From: Candidatus Cloacimonadota bacterium
GTDB taxonomy: Bacteria > Cloacimonadota > Cloacimonadia > Cloacimonadales > Cloacimonadaceae
DNA length: 27,547 nucleotides
NCBI GenBank assembly: GCA_023230025.1
Contig: JALNYD010000008.1
Location: forward strand, 1-27,547
Reading direction: 5' to 3'
The translations under genes were made by a program, and so were the position numbers. Shown one piece after another: positions 1 to 7,040 of this stretch. The notes under the pieces were generated by a model. That model had not been told where the DNA came from, did no database searches, and worked only from the letters and a program-made list of their open reading frames with translations. Position 1 is the first letter of the stretch, and each line of letters begins with the position of its first letter.

Positions 1-960
1 GAAAGCATTGCCACAAAAAGCTTCCACACCTGTGGCGAACCATGTGTGGCTGTCTGCAAAAAGACTCACGGAATATTCAAGAAAGACTATGAACCATATC
101 AAACCCTGGGGCCGCTATGTGGGATCTTCGATCAACGAGCAGCGGAAATGCTCTGTCACAAAGCCGATAGCCTGGGTTTTGATGCCATCTCCAGCGGAGG
201 CTTTCTTGCCTGGCTGATGGACGAGCTGGATAAAGGGGAAATCTCGATGCAAGAACTGGGGGTAAACTCGCTTCCAGCCTGGGATCCAGATGCCTTTGAC
301 ACTGTTAAGGATTCATTGCACAATGCCAGTCTGGCTTGTGCTTTGCTGGATAACTGCATCGGCAAGGCAGCAAAGATAAATCTGCGGGAGGGTGCCCGTA
401 AATATGCCCGCAGACTTTCTCGCTCCAAGGGCAAACCGATCATCAACAGCTTTGTTTACAACGCTTTTGGGCGCAGGGGCTGGATGGTGCCAAATCAGTA
501 TTGGACTCCGGGAGTGTTATCCCCGATCCCGGCTATGGGGCGCTACTACATGTACTATGGCAACCAATACTTTCCGCCTCGCTACCTGGGCAAAGTCAAT
601 GCAGAGCGGATGAAAACTGAGCTAATGCTGGATAATCTGGGAGTATGCCGTTTTCATCGGGCCTGGGCTGAAGAGATGCTCCCCCAGATCATTGATGAGC
701 TATTTGGGCTGAGAGAAGAACTCGAACTCAATACCCATATCACAGCCCGGAGGATCAATTGCCGCAATGCTTCCGTGTATTGGGAGAGCGAACGGAACAT
801 TGATTTCGTGCTGGAAAGCCTGCTCAGACAAAGTAAAAACTGTGATGATCCAGATCTGATGGCCTGGATAGTTCGATTTACAGAAGATAAACAGTCTGCA
901 GCTTTTGATTACTGGTATGAGATCCGCAAGGGAATAGATGAGAGCTTGAAGGAAATATAG
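1..960 (+). CDS. Aldehyde:ferredoxin oxidoreductase family protein, C-terminal part (5' end outside window)
   Basis: The reading frame is open from base 1, so the gene starts upstream of the window; the GTG at 46 is internal. The visible part (319 codons) carries the Fe4S4 cysteines of the tungstopterin aldehyde:ferredoxin oxidoreductase (AOR) family: CGEPCVAVC near its beginning and, much later, the fourth ligand in DNLGVCRF (the D-x-x-G-x-C-x-F motif). The stretch around GFDAISSGGFLAWLMDEL matches the family's conserved helical domain. These enzymes oxidise aldehydes to acids in the cytoplasm and reduce ferredoxin. The first cysteines are spaced C-x3-C-x3-C instead of the C-x2-C-x3-C of classical AOR, which may point to a GAPOR-like (glyceraldehyde-3-phosphate) subgroup; that is inference. 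The Rnf operon begins 89 bp downstream in the same direction, suggesting reduced ferredoxin is passed to Rnf. Family confident, substrate not. Confidence 0.85.
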   Translation, partial: ESIATKSFHTCGEPCVAVCKKTHGIFKKDYEPYQTLGPLCGIFDQRAAEMLCHKADSLGFDAISSGGFLAWLMDELDKGEISMQELGVNSLPAWDPDAFDTVKDSLHNASLACALLDNCIGKAAKINLREGARKYARRLSRSKGKPIINSFVYNAFGRRGWMVPNQYWTPGVLSPIPAMGRYYMYYGNQYFPPRYLGKVNAERMKTELMLDNLGVCRFHRAWAEEMLPQIIDELFGLREELELNTHITARRINCRNASVYWESERNIDFVLESLLRQSKNCDDPDLMAWIVRFTEDKQSAAFDYWYEIRKGIDESLKEI

Positions 961-1049
961 ACAAAAAAAAGCTTGCCTAATCTGGATAAGTCAAAAAAGT
1001 GGCGAAAATACATTTTTGGGCTTTGAAAACAAGGCCTGGGGGAGAGTTA

Positions 1050-2369
1050 ATGCGATTGAAGACCTTTCCTGGGGGCATCCACCCCCATGATGAAAAGCAT
1101 TATTCAAGTTCCGCACCCATCAGCAATTTTCCCACCCCGCAGCGGGTGATCATTCACCTTTCTCAACACATAGGCGCTCCATCCTCACCTATAGTACAGG
1201 TGGGAGATGAGGTGCTGAAAGGCCAGAAGATAGCCGAAGCCGCCGGCTTCGTCTCCATTCCCCAACACGCCTCCATCAGCGGAAAAGTGAGCAAAATTGC
1301 CAAAGCCATGCACCCCACTGGAGCAATGTCCATGGCCATCGAAATCACTTCCGACGGTCTGGATAGGTCGGTGGAGTTCCCTGATGATCCGAACTATATG
1401 GATTTGGAACCGCAGGTGATGAAAGACCGCATCGCCGAAGCTGGAATCTGCGGTATGGGCGGAGCAGGCTTTCCAACTATTGTAAAGCTTTCCCCTCCAG
1501 AGGATAAACCCATTGACGTGGTAGTTCTCAATGGAGTGGAATGCGAGCCATATCTGACCAGTGATTATCGTTTGATGATGGAGCGCAGCGAAGATATCAT
1601 ATCCGGGCTGAAGCTGATCATGAAGATTGTAAAAGCCAAAAAGGGTGTGATAGGAATCGAAGCCAACAAGATGGATGCCATCGCCAAGATGCAGCAGTTG
1701 CTGACTAAGGAGAGCAATCTTGAGGTAGTTGGCCTCAAGATGCAGTATCCTCAAGGCGCAGAGAAGCAATTGATCTATGCCGCCACCAATCGCAAGGTTC
1801 CGGCTGGTGGACTACCCATGGCCGTGGGCGTAGTGGTGCAAAACGTTGGCACTGCCGTGGCCATCTACGAAGCAATCCGTTTTCAAAAGCCCCTGATCGA
1901 CCGCATCATCAGCGTCACAGGATCACCCGTGGTTAAACCGATGAATCTGAAAGCCCCGATTGGCACTCTCTACAGTGATCTGGTGGAACACTGCGGCGGC
2001 ACCAGGGAAGAAATCGGCAAAGCCATTTCCGGTGGACCCATGATGGGTTTTTCCCTGCCCTCGCTGGATGCTACAATGACCAAGGGCAGCAGCGGCCTGG
2101 TACTGTTCAACCAAAAAGCTGCCAAATCTCTAGCCGAGCACACTTGTTTACGTTGTGCCCGTTGTGTGGATATATGTCCCATGAACCTCCTTCCTTCGAT
2201 GATTGCCAATGCTGTGAAATACAAAAACCTTGATCTGGCCGTGCAAGCTGGATTGAATGATTGCATCAAGTGTGGTAGCTGTGCCTATGTGTGTCCTGCG
2301 CAAATCCGTCTGGTGCAATACATTGATACTGGAAAAATCCGTTATGCAGAAGCTCAGAGGAAGAAGTAA
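1050..2369 (+). CDS. rnfC: Rnf electron transport complex subunit RnfC
   Basis: Peripheral subunit of the Rnf complex (ferredoxin:NAD+ oxidoreductase coupled to ion transport); RnfC is the NADH/FMN-binding side, related to the NuoF subunit of complex I. I chose ATG 1050 (439 aa), not the in-frame GTG at 999, because it has a strong GGGGGAGAG site just upstream and the protein then begins MRLKTFPGGIHP, the typical RnfC amino end. A glycine-rich nucleotide-binding stretch (GMGGAGFPT) lies near residue 130. Two [4Fe-4S] motifs are visible: C366/C369/C372/C376 and C405/C408/C411/C415. It is the first gene of the order C-D-G-E-A-B, the order seen in anaerobes such as Acetobacterium and in Bacteroidetes. 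rnfD starts 1 nt after its stop, so they are co-transcribed. Confidence 0.96.
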   Translation: MRLKTFPGGIHPHDEKHYSSSAPISNFPTPQRVIIHLSQHIGAPSSPIVQVGDEVLKGQKIAEAAGFVSIPQHASISGKVSKIAKAMHPTGAMSMAIEITSDGLDRSVEFPDDPNYMDLEPQVMKDRIAEAGICGMGGAGFPTIVKLSPPEDKPIDVVVLNGVECEPYLTSDYRLMMERSEDIISGLKLIMKIVKAKKGVIGIEANKMDAIAKMQQLLTKESNLEVVGLKMQYPQGAEKQLIYAATNRKVPAGGLPMAVGVVVQNVGTAVAIYEAIRFQKPLIDRIISVTGSPVVKPMNLKAPIGTLYSDLVEHCGGTREEIGKAISGGPMMGFSLPSLDATMTKGSSGLVLFNQKAAKSLAEHTCLRCARCVDICPMNLLPSMIANAVKYKNLDLAVQAGLNDCIKCGSCAYVCPAQIRLVQYIDTGKIRYAEAQRKK

Positions 2370-2370
2370 T

Positions 2371-3471
2371 ATGAAAGACAAATACATCGTATCGCCCGCT
2401 CCCCATGTTCACGACAAGTCCACAGTCAAAAACGTGATGTGGAATGTGGTCATAGCCCTGATTCCCGCCCTGCTTTTTGCAGTTTACTACTGGGGTCTGA
2501 GAGCTCTGATCCTGACTCTTACCGGAGCGATTGCCGCGGTGATTACCGAAGCAATCATCCAGAAACTGCGTAAAGTCCCCGTAACTGTTCATGACGGCTC
2601 AGCCTTCCTGACTGGCATGCTTTTAGCCTACAACATTCATGTGGGAGCCCCAATCTGGCTACCCATCGTGGGTGCGGTGTTTGCCATCGGAGTAGGCAAA
2701 CAGGTTTTTGGCGGTTTGGGTAACAATCCTGTTAACCCAGCCCTGTTGGGACGTGCTTTCCTTTTGGCAAGCTGGCCCACTCAGATGACTGCTGGATGGG
2801 TGGCAGCCAAGAACTCCGCCATGAGTGGTTTGAACAATCTTTCCCGCATCGCCACCAATCTCCAGGAGCTTTCCCCAAAAGCTTATGAACTGGTTACCGG
2901 AGCGACTCCGCTGAAGGTAGCTCAAAGTCTTCGCGACACAAGCTTTGTGGCAGATATCAATGCCCAGGCTGGTGGTCTAAATTTAGGCGGCCGCATCTTT
3001 GACAGCCTCACCGAGCTGGCAACTCTGAAAAGCCTCTTTTGGGGCAACATCGGTGGCTGTATTGGTGAAGTTTCAGCTTTTGCCTTGTTGCTTGGAGCTG
3101 CTTATCTGCTTTATCGTAATATCATTGAATGGCGGATTCCGCTGTTCTATATTGGAACTGTGTTTGTTCTGAGTCTGATCTTCGGCGGGATTCCCGGTAG
3201 CGGTAGCTCCGTGATGCTACCTTTCTTCCACATCTTTGCCGGTGGTTTGATGCTGGGTGCCTTCTTTATGGCCACGGACTATACAACCACGCCAATCACA
3301 AAAAAAGGACGCATCATTTTTGGCATAGGCTGCGGCTTGCTAACGATTGTGATCCGCCTGGTGGGTGGATATCCCGAAGGTGTCAGCTACAGCATCCTGT
3401 TGATGAACGTCTTTACTCCACTAATCGATAAAATTACGATGCCGAAACCCTTCGGAAAGGTGGCAAAATGA
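2371..3471 (+). CDS. rnfD: Rnf complex membrane subunit RnfD
   Basis: Integral membrane subunit of Rnf, homologous to NqrB, that carries a covalently attached FMN. The start is ATG 2371 (366 aa), 1 nt after the rnfC stop and behind an AGAGGAAGAAG site; upstream in-frame codons lie inside rnfC. The protein has about ten hydrophobic segments. The flavinylation motif is seen as TGATPL with Thr179 as the expected acceptor (the family motif is S/T-G-A-T). The first residue of the motif is Thr, not Ser, which falls within normal variation. It overlaps rnfG in an ATGA arrangement, implying translational coupling. Confidence 0.96.
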   Translation: MKDKYIVSPAPHVHDKSTVKNVMWNVVIALIPALLFAVYYWGLRALILTLTGAIAAVITEAIIQKLRKVPVTVHDGSAFLTGMLLAYNIHVGAPIWLPIVGAVFAIGVGKQVFGGLGNNPVNPALLGRAFLLASWPTQMTAGWVAAKNSAMSGLNNLSRIATNLQELSPKAYELVTGATPLKVAQSLRDTSFVADINAQAGGLNLGGRIFDSLTELATLKSLFWGNIGGCIGEVSAFALLLGAAYLLYRNIIEWRIPLFYIGTVFVLSLIFGGIPGSGSSVMLPFFHIFAGGLMLGAFFMATDYTTTPITKKGRIIFGIGCGLLTIVIRLVGGYPEGVSYSILLMNVFTPLIDKITMPKPFGKVAK

Positions 3472-4013
3472 TGTATTATCTAAAGCTTGGCTTGATTCTG
3501 TTGATCTTCTGTGTGGTGGCTACGAGCATTCTGGCATACCTGAATACGCTTACTCAACCTGTGATCGCCGCCCGCAAAGCCAATGAAGCTATTCAAACCC
3601 GAATGGAACTGATCCCGGGTGCAAACTTCCGGGAAGATACTACTGCGGCAGGCGATGTCTATTATGTGGCCACATCCGATGCGGATAGTTCACTGGTTTT
3701 GGGTTACACCTTTGTTGCTGCCCAAAGTGGATATTCCAGCAATGTGCAGACCATGGTGGGCGTGGACAAGGATTTTAAGGTGCTTGCCATCAAGGTCATC
3801 AGTCAATCCGAAACTCCCGGTTTGGGTGCGAACTGCACTCAGCCCTCCTTCATGGAGCAGTTCAAAGGTATGATCCTGTCTGATCTCAAAGTGGATAAAG
3901 ACGGCGGCAAGGTAAAATCCCTGTCGGGCGCCACCATTACCACCCGCGCCATCACGAGTTCCATTGCCTCGGCCATTGCTGCCATTCAAGCTGACCTGGG
4001 AGGTGAACAATGA
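3468..4013 (+). CDS. rnfG: Rnf complex subunit RnfG (covalent FMN protein)
   Basis: 181-aa subunit with one N-terminal membrane anchor (about residues 5-25) and an extracytoplasmic FMN-binding domain of the RnfG/NqrC family. The flavinylation motif SGAT is present with Thr156 as the predicted phosphoester-linked FMN acceptor. The motif SETPGLGANC (centred near residue 115) is also characteristic of FMN-binding domains in this family. The ATG overlaps the rnfD stop (ATGA); a second ATG immediately follows (3471), so the start could be one codon later. No separate flavin transferase (ApbE) gene is visible in the window, although RnfD and RnfG both need one. Confidence 0.96.
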   Translation: MMYYLKLGLILLIFCVVATSILAYLNTLTQPVIAARKANEAIQTRMELIPGANFREDTTAAGDVYYVATSDADSSLVLGYTFVAAQSGYSSNVQTMVGVDKDFKVLAIKVISQSETPGLGANCTQPSFMEQFKGMILSDLKVDKDGGKVKSLSGATITTRAITSSIASAIAAIQADLGGEQ

Positions 4014-4600
4014 GTTTTTTCAAAGAACTTAGTAAAGGGATCATCAAGGATAATCCGATCTTTGTGTTAGTGCTGGGGATGTGCCCCACTCTGGCTGTTT
4101 CATCATCTGTGATGAATGCTTTAGGTATGGGCCTGGCAGCTACTTTTGTGCTGGTTTGTTCCAATATGTTCATCTCCATGATCAAAAACATCACCCCCTC
4201 CAAAATCCGCATTCCGGTGTATGTGGTGGTGATCGCTGCTTTTGTGACCATCGTAAACATGGTGATGGAAGCCTATGTGCCTGCTCTGCATAAAAGCCTG
4301 GGACTGTTTATTCCGCTGATCGTGGTGAATTGCATCATCCTGGGCCGGGCCGAAGCCTTTGCGAACAAGAACAACGTGATCATGAGCATCGCCGATGGCA
4401 TCGGAATGGGCTTGGGTTTCACTCTGTCACTAACCGTGATCGGCACCATCCGGGAGATCCTGGGGGCGGGTACCTGGTTGAACATCAAGGTGATGCCAGC
4501 GACCTATGACCCAATGTTGGTGGCAATTCTGGCTCCTGGAGCCTTTATCACCCTGGGCTTCCTGATGGCCATTCTGAATCTGGTGAAGGAGAAGAAATAA
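4010..4600 (+). CDS. rnfE: Rnf complex membrane subunit RnfE
   Basis: 196-aa integral membrane protein of the RnfA/RnfE (NqrD/NqrE) family, with six predicted hydrophobic segments. The amino end (ELSKGIIKDNPIFVLVLGMCPTLAV) is typical of RnfE and includes the conserved cysteine in GMCPTLA. A second conserved cysteine occurs in VNCIILGRAEAF; in the homologous NqrD/E pair these paired cysteines sit in the half-helices that ligate a buried Fe-S centre. It overlaps the rnfG stop by 4 nt and the next gene rnfA by 1 nt, so the operon is translated as a block. Confidence 0.96.
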   Translation: MSFFKELSKGIIKDNPIFVLVLGMCPTLAVSSSVMNALGMGLAATFVLVCSNMFISMIKNITPSKIRIPVYVVVIAAFVTIVNMVMEAYVPALHKSLGLFIPLIVVNCIILGRAEAFANKNNVIMSIADGIGMGLGFTLSLTVIGTIREILGAGTWLNIKVMPATYDPMLVAILAPGAFITLGFLMAILNLVKEKK

Positions 4601-5208
4601 TGAGTTATTTAGGTGAACTCTTCGTGATGGCAATGACGGCCATCTTCATCCAAAACTTCGTTCTTTCGCGCTTCCTGGGCCTGTGTCCATATCTTGGCGT
4701 ATCCAAAAAGTTGGATTCTGCGATAGGTATGGGTATGGCGGTGATCTTTGTGATGACCATGGCCAGTGCCTTTACTTTCTTGATCAACAAATACCTGCTC
4801 CTGCGTTTCGACATGGTCTATCTGCAGACTATTGCCTTCATTCTCACCATTGCCGCTCTGGTTCAATTTGTAGAGATGGTGATCCAAAAAAACGCTCCCG
4901 CACTGTATAAATCCCTGGGGGTTTATCTGCCTTTGATCACCACCAACTGCGCTGTCCTTGGTGTAGCGATCCTGAATACAGGAGCCTTGCGCAGCGATGG
5001 CGTTACTCCCTACAACTTCCTGGATAGCGTGCTCAATGGTTTCTTCAGCGGTGTGGGTTTCACCGTCGTGCTGCTGGCCATGGCTGGCCTCCGCATGCGT
5101 CTGGATATGGTTGATATGCCCCGTAGCATGAAAGGTATGCCCATCGCCCTCATTTTGGCTGGGATCATGGCTCTGGCTTTTTATGGCTTTATGGGCTTCA
5201 AAATCTAA
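4600..5208 (+). CDS. rnfA: Rnf complex membrane subunit RnfA
   Basis: 202-aa integral membrane subunit, paralogous to RnfE and homologous to NqrE. The amino end (FIQNFVLSRFLGLCPYLGVSKK) is diagnostic. The two family cysteines are seen in GLCPYLG and in TTNCAVLGVA. The ATG shares one base with the rnfE TAA and has an AAGGAGAAG site at about 4587-4595, inside the end of rnfE. Together with RnfE it forms the inverted-topology core that carries electrons across the membrane in the Rnf/NQR complexes. Confidence 0.96.
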   Translation: MSYLGELFVMAMTAIFIQNFVLSRFLGLCPYLGVSKKLDSAIGMGMAVIFVMTMASAFTFLINKYLLLRFDMVYLQTIAFILTIAALVQFVEMVIQKNAPALYKSLGVYLPLITTNCAVLGVAILNTGALRSDGVTPYNFLDSVLNGFFSGVGFTVVLLAMAGLRMRLDMVDMPRSMKGMPIALILAGIMALAFYGFMGFKI

Positions 5209-5217
5209 GGAGGTATG

Positions 5218-6240
5218 ATGAGCTTGATTATTCTTGAATCCACTGCCCTGCTTGGCACAATTGGCATACCTGTACTGATCATCGGTGCTTTGGGATTGAT
5301 CTTTGGCCTGGTTCTGGCCATTGCCTCCAAAGTCTTTGAAGTAAAGATCGATCCACGTGTTGAAGATATCATATCGGTTCTTCCCGGAGCCAATTGCGGC
5401 GCCTGTGGTCTTGCCGGCTGCGCTGGCTATGCCGATCAGATTGTTCACGGTGGAGAAGCTGTGAACAAATGTGCTCCCGGGGGGGCGGCAACTGCTGCTC
5501 TGATCGCCAATATCATGGGAGTTTCGGCTGATGCCATGCAACAAAAAGTGGCTGTAATCCATTGCAGCAGCGGTGGTCATGATAACACCAAATGGAAGTA
5601 CAACTATGAGGGAGTAAACTCCTGCAAGGCTGCTGTAAACGTCGCTGGAGGCCCCAATAGCTGCCCCTGGGGTTGCCTGGGTTTAAACGATTGCCAGGCA
5701 GCATGCGCTTTTGATGCAATATCTGTTGATGCCAATGGGATGAGAGTGATTGATTTTGATAAGTGCACTGCTTGCGGAGCATGTGTCAAAGCTTGTCCCC
5801 GAGGACTTATTCAACTTGTACCCATCAACCGCAATGTCTATATTAAATGCTCCTCCAAAGATAAGGGACCCGAAGCCAAATCTGTGTGTGGCAGCACCCA
5901 TCCCTGCATCGGTTGCGGAATCTGCAGCCGGAAATGCCCGGTGCAAGCCATTACAATCACAGATAATCTTGCCCGGATTGACTATGATAAATGCATCAAT
6001 TGCGGCCTTTGCGCCACAGTCTGCCCTACGAAGGCAATCCAGGATCTACTGGCTGGTTGCCGCAAGAAAGCTGAAATTGATCCCGAAAGCTGCATCGGCT
6101 GCACAATATGCGCCAAAGTGTGCCCGGTTTCTGCCATCAGCGGCGAAGTTAAACAACTCCATGTAGTGGATAAAGATGTTTGCATCGGTTGCGAACGCTG
6201 CGTAGCCAAGTGCCCCAAGAAGGCCATTGAGATGGTCTAA
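5218..6240 (+). CDS. rnfB: Rnf complex ferredoxin-like subunit RnfB, extended multi-cluster type
   Basis: Electron-entry subunit that accepts electrons from reduced ferredoxin. I favour the ATG at 5218 over the adjacent ATG at 5215, because the AAGGAGGT site (5207-5214) abuts the first one. The product (340 aa) has an N-terminal membrane helix (about 10-38), then the RnfB-specific cluster C60/C63/C68/C85. After that comes a long ferredoxin-like region with cysteine sets at 149/153/159/163, 183/186/189/193, 230/233/236/240, 259/262/265/269, 292/295/298/302 and 322/325/328/332. That is up to seven [4Fe-4S] clusters. The enteric RnfB is about 190 aa with three; long forms are known from acetogens and other anaerobes. 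It is the last gene of the operon and is followed by a terminator. Confidence 0.96.
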   Translation: MSLIILESTALLGTIGIPVLIIGALGLIFGLVLAIASKVFEVKIDPRVEDIISVLPGANCGACGLAGCAGYADQIVHGGEAVNKCAPGGAATAALIANIMGVSADAMQQKVAVIHCSSGGHDNTKWKYNYEGVNSCKAAVNVAGGPNSCPWGCLGLNDCQAACAFDAISVDANGMRVIDFDKCTACGACVKACPRGLIQLVPINRNVYIKCSSKDKGPEAKSVCGSTHPCIGCGICSRKCPVQAITITDNLARIDYDKCINCGLCATVCPTKAIQDLLAGCRKKAEIDPESCIGCTICAKVCPVSAISGEVKQLHVVDKDVCIGCERCVAKCPKKAIEMV

Positions 6241-6291
6241 AGAACTATATTTGTTCCAGATTTACTGCGTGAATCTGGTTTGGAATCCTTC

Positions 6292-6318
6292 AGCCCGGAA
6301 TAGCATCCGGGCTTTTTT
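6292..6318 (+). terminator. Rho-independent terminator of the rnf operon
   Basis: Perfect 8-bp stem AGCCCGGA (6292-6299) / TCCGGGCT (6306-6313) with a 6-nt loop and a run of six T. It lies 52 bp after the rnfB stop. A weaker 7-bp hairpin (CCAGATT 6256-6262 / AATCTGG 6272-6278) lies between the stop and this terminator. Confidence 0.9.
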
Positions 6319-6339
6319 CATAAACTGACCCTGCAATCC

Positions 6340-6457
6340 CATTGATCCCAATGTGGTTTACATGAAAGCTCGAGGATTAGACACGTCACGTGTCCATACG
6401 GAACGTAGTCCCGTAAAACTAAGCAGCTCCGCTGCTTTGCAGAAGGGGACGTCTGCA
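6340..6457. other. Cluster of five short hairpins in a gene-free region
   Basis: This stretch holds no convincing gene. It contains five stem-loops: 6340-6344/6349-6353; GACACG 6380-6385/6389-6394; ACGG-A-AC 6398-6404/6408-6414 with one A-C mismatch; AAGCAGC 6421-6427/6431-6437; and TGCAGA 6438-6443/6452-6457. The last four are almost back to back, with loops of 3, 3, 3 and 8 nt. This density suggests either a structured RNA or a decayed repeat element. I see no clear promoter. Confidence 0.5.
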
Positions 6458-6531
6458 ATCCTGAATCCTATGTCCACCCTCAAATCTGGGAAGATCATGG
6501 ATCGGAAATGGTGTCCGGTTTTACATTGGGT

Positions 6532-6608
6532 CCTCATTAGTTACCGTACGATGCGGTCACCTTACCGTTACTTTTGTGACCACAAGGTAACGGCATCGTG
6601 ACGATAAT
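6532..6608. repeat. Dispersed palindromic repeat, copy 1
   Basis: A 77-bp intergenic element, about 80% identical over its last 50 bp to 21637-21713. Both copies begin CCTCATTAGTT. The core hairpin is GGTCAC (6555-6560) / GTGACC (6576-6581) with a 15-nt loop, enclosed by CGATGC (6549-6554) / GCATCG (6593-6598). An alternative longer pairing of CGATGC-GGTCACCTT with AAGGTAACGGCATCG is also possible. It sits in a gene-free interval, consistent with a REP- or MITE-like element. No target-site duplication was identified. Confidence 0.7.
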
Positions 6609-6687
6609 TAATGACCTGCAACTGGTTAAGTCCTCCTTCACCTGAGGATCATGATTCAAGATAAATATGCCAGATAAACCCAAGAGC

Positions 6688-6715
6688 AAAAATATGCCCC
6701 TGACCAAGGGGCATA
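6688..6715 (-). terminator. Candidate leftward rho-independent terminator
   Basis: Perfect 9-bp stem TATGCCCCT (6693-6701) / AGGGGCATA (6707-6715) with a 5-nt loop. Read leftward it is followed by a T run (the A run 6688-6692 on the + strand). There is no T tract on the rightward side, so it would stop leftward transcription only. No protein gene is recognisable upstream on that strand. Confidence 0.55.
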
Positions 6716-6741
6716 GGATTTAGACTTAGGAACATACTCGC

Positions 6742-6786
6742 GGTAGTTTGGGGATAACTACCATAATTATCGGTTAGGCAACCGAT
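6742..6786. other. Two consecutive hairpins, possible structured RNA region
   Basis: Two perfect 7-bp stems lie close together: GGTAGTT (6742-6748) / AACTACC (6756-6762) with a 7-nt loop, and ATCGGTT (6769-6775) / AACCGAT (6780-6786) with a 4-nt loop. They lie just upstream, in the leftward direction, of the candidate terminator at 6688-6715, which is the layout expected for a small leftward RNA. The rest of 6787-6980 shows no gene that I can support. Confidence 0.35.
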
Positions 6787-6982
6787 TAAGGAGTCATAGA
6801 TTGTAAGTGCAAATTGTACGCCAATTCTGGAATAAACCGTAACTTCATGTATCGCATTATGATAAGCTTCGGAACTCCCCATCAGATATGAGCATTTGTC
6901 GATGAAAACTGTTGATTTGTGGATACAATTCAACACTCATAACTGGCTTTGGAGTAGTAAAATGCGCTTTCTTGCTTTCTGC

Positions 6983-7012
6983 TTGACAGCGCAGGCCTGT
7001 TGTGTATCTTTG
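6983..7012 (+). promoter_or_regulatory. Promoter for the 7041-8740 operon
   Basis: TTGACA (6983-6988), 16-bp spacer, TATCTT (7005-7010). The -10 region reads TATCTTTG, which also fits the TAnnTTTG element used by the primary sigma factor of Bacteroidetes. It lies about 30 bp upstream of the chosen ATG at 7041. Confidence 0.6.
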
Positions 7013-7040
7013 TGCAGATAATGAAAATTTAGGATGTACC

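Noticed and set aside
999..1049. Upstream GTG as the start of rnfC
   Set aside because: The ATG at 1050 has the strong ribosome-binding site and gives the normal RnfC amino end.
4609..5580. 323-aa leftward frame opposite rnfA and rnfB
   Set aside because: It is antisense to two certain Rnf genes. Its high His/Gln/Asn content is what results when the opposite strand of a membrane-protein gene is translated.
6353..6601. 82-aa rightward frame in the gene-free interval
   Set aside because: It starts at GTG without a ribosome-binding site, runs through several hairpins and most of the palindromic repeat, and its composition does not look like protein.
6649..6936. 95-aa leftward frame
   Set aside because: It would be translated through a candidate leftward terminator and two hairpins, has no ribosome-binding site that I can see and matches no family I know.
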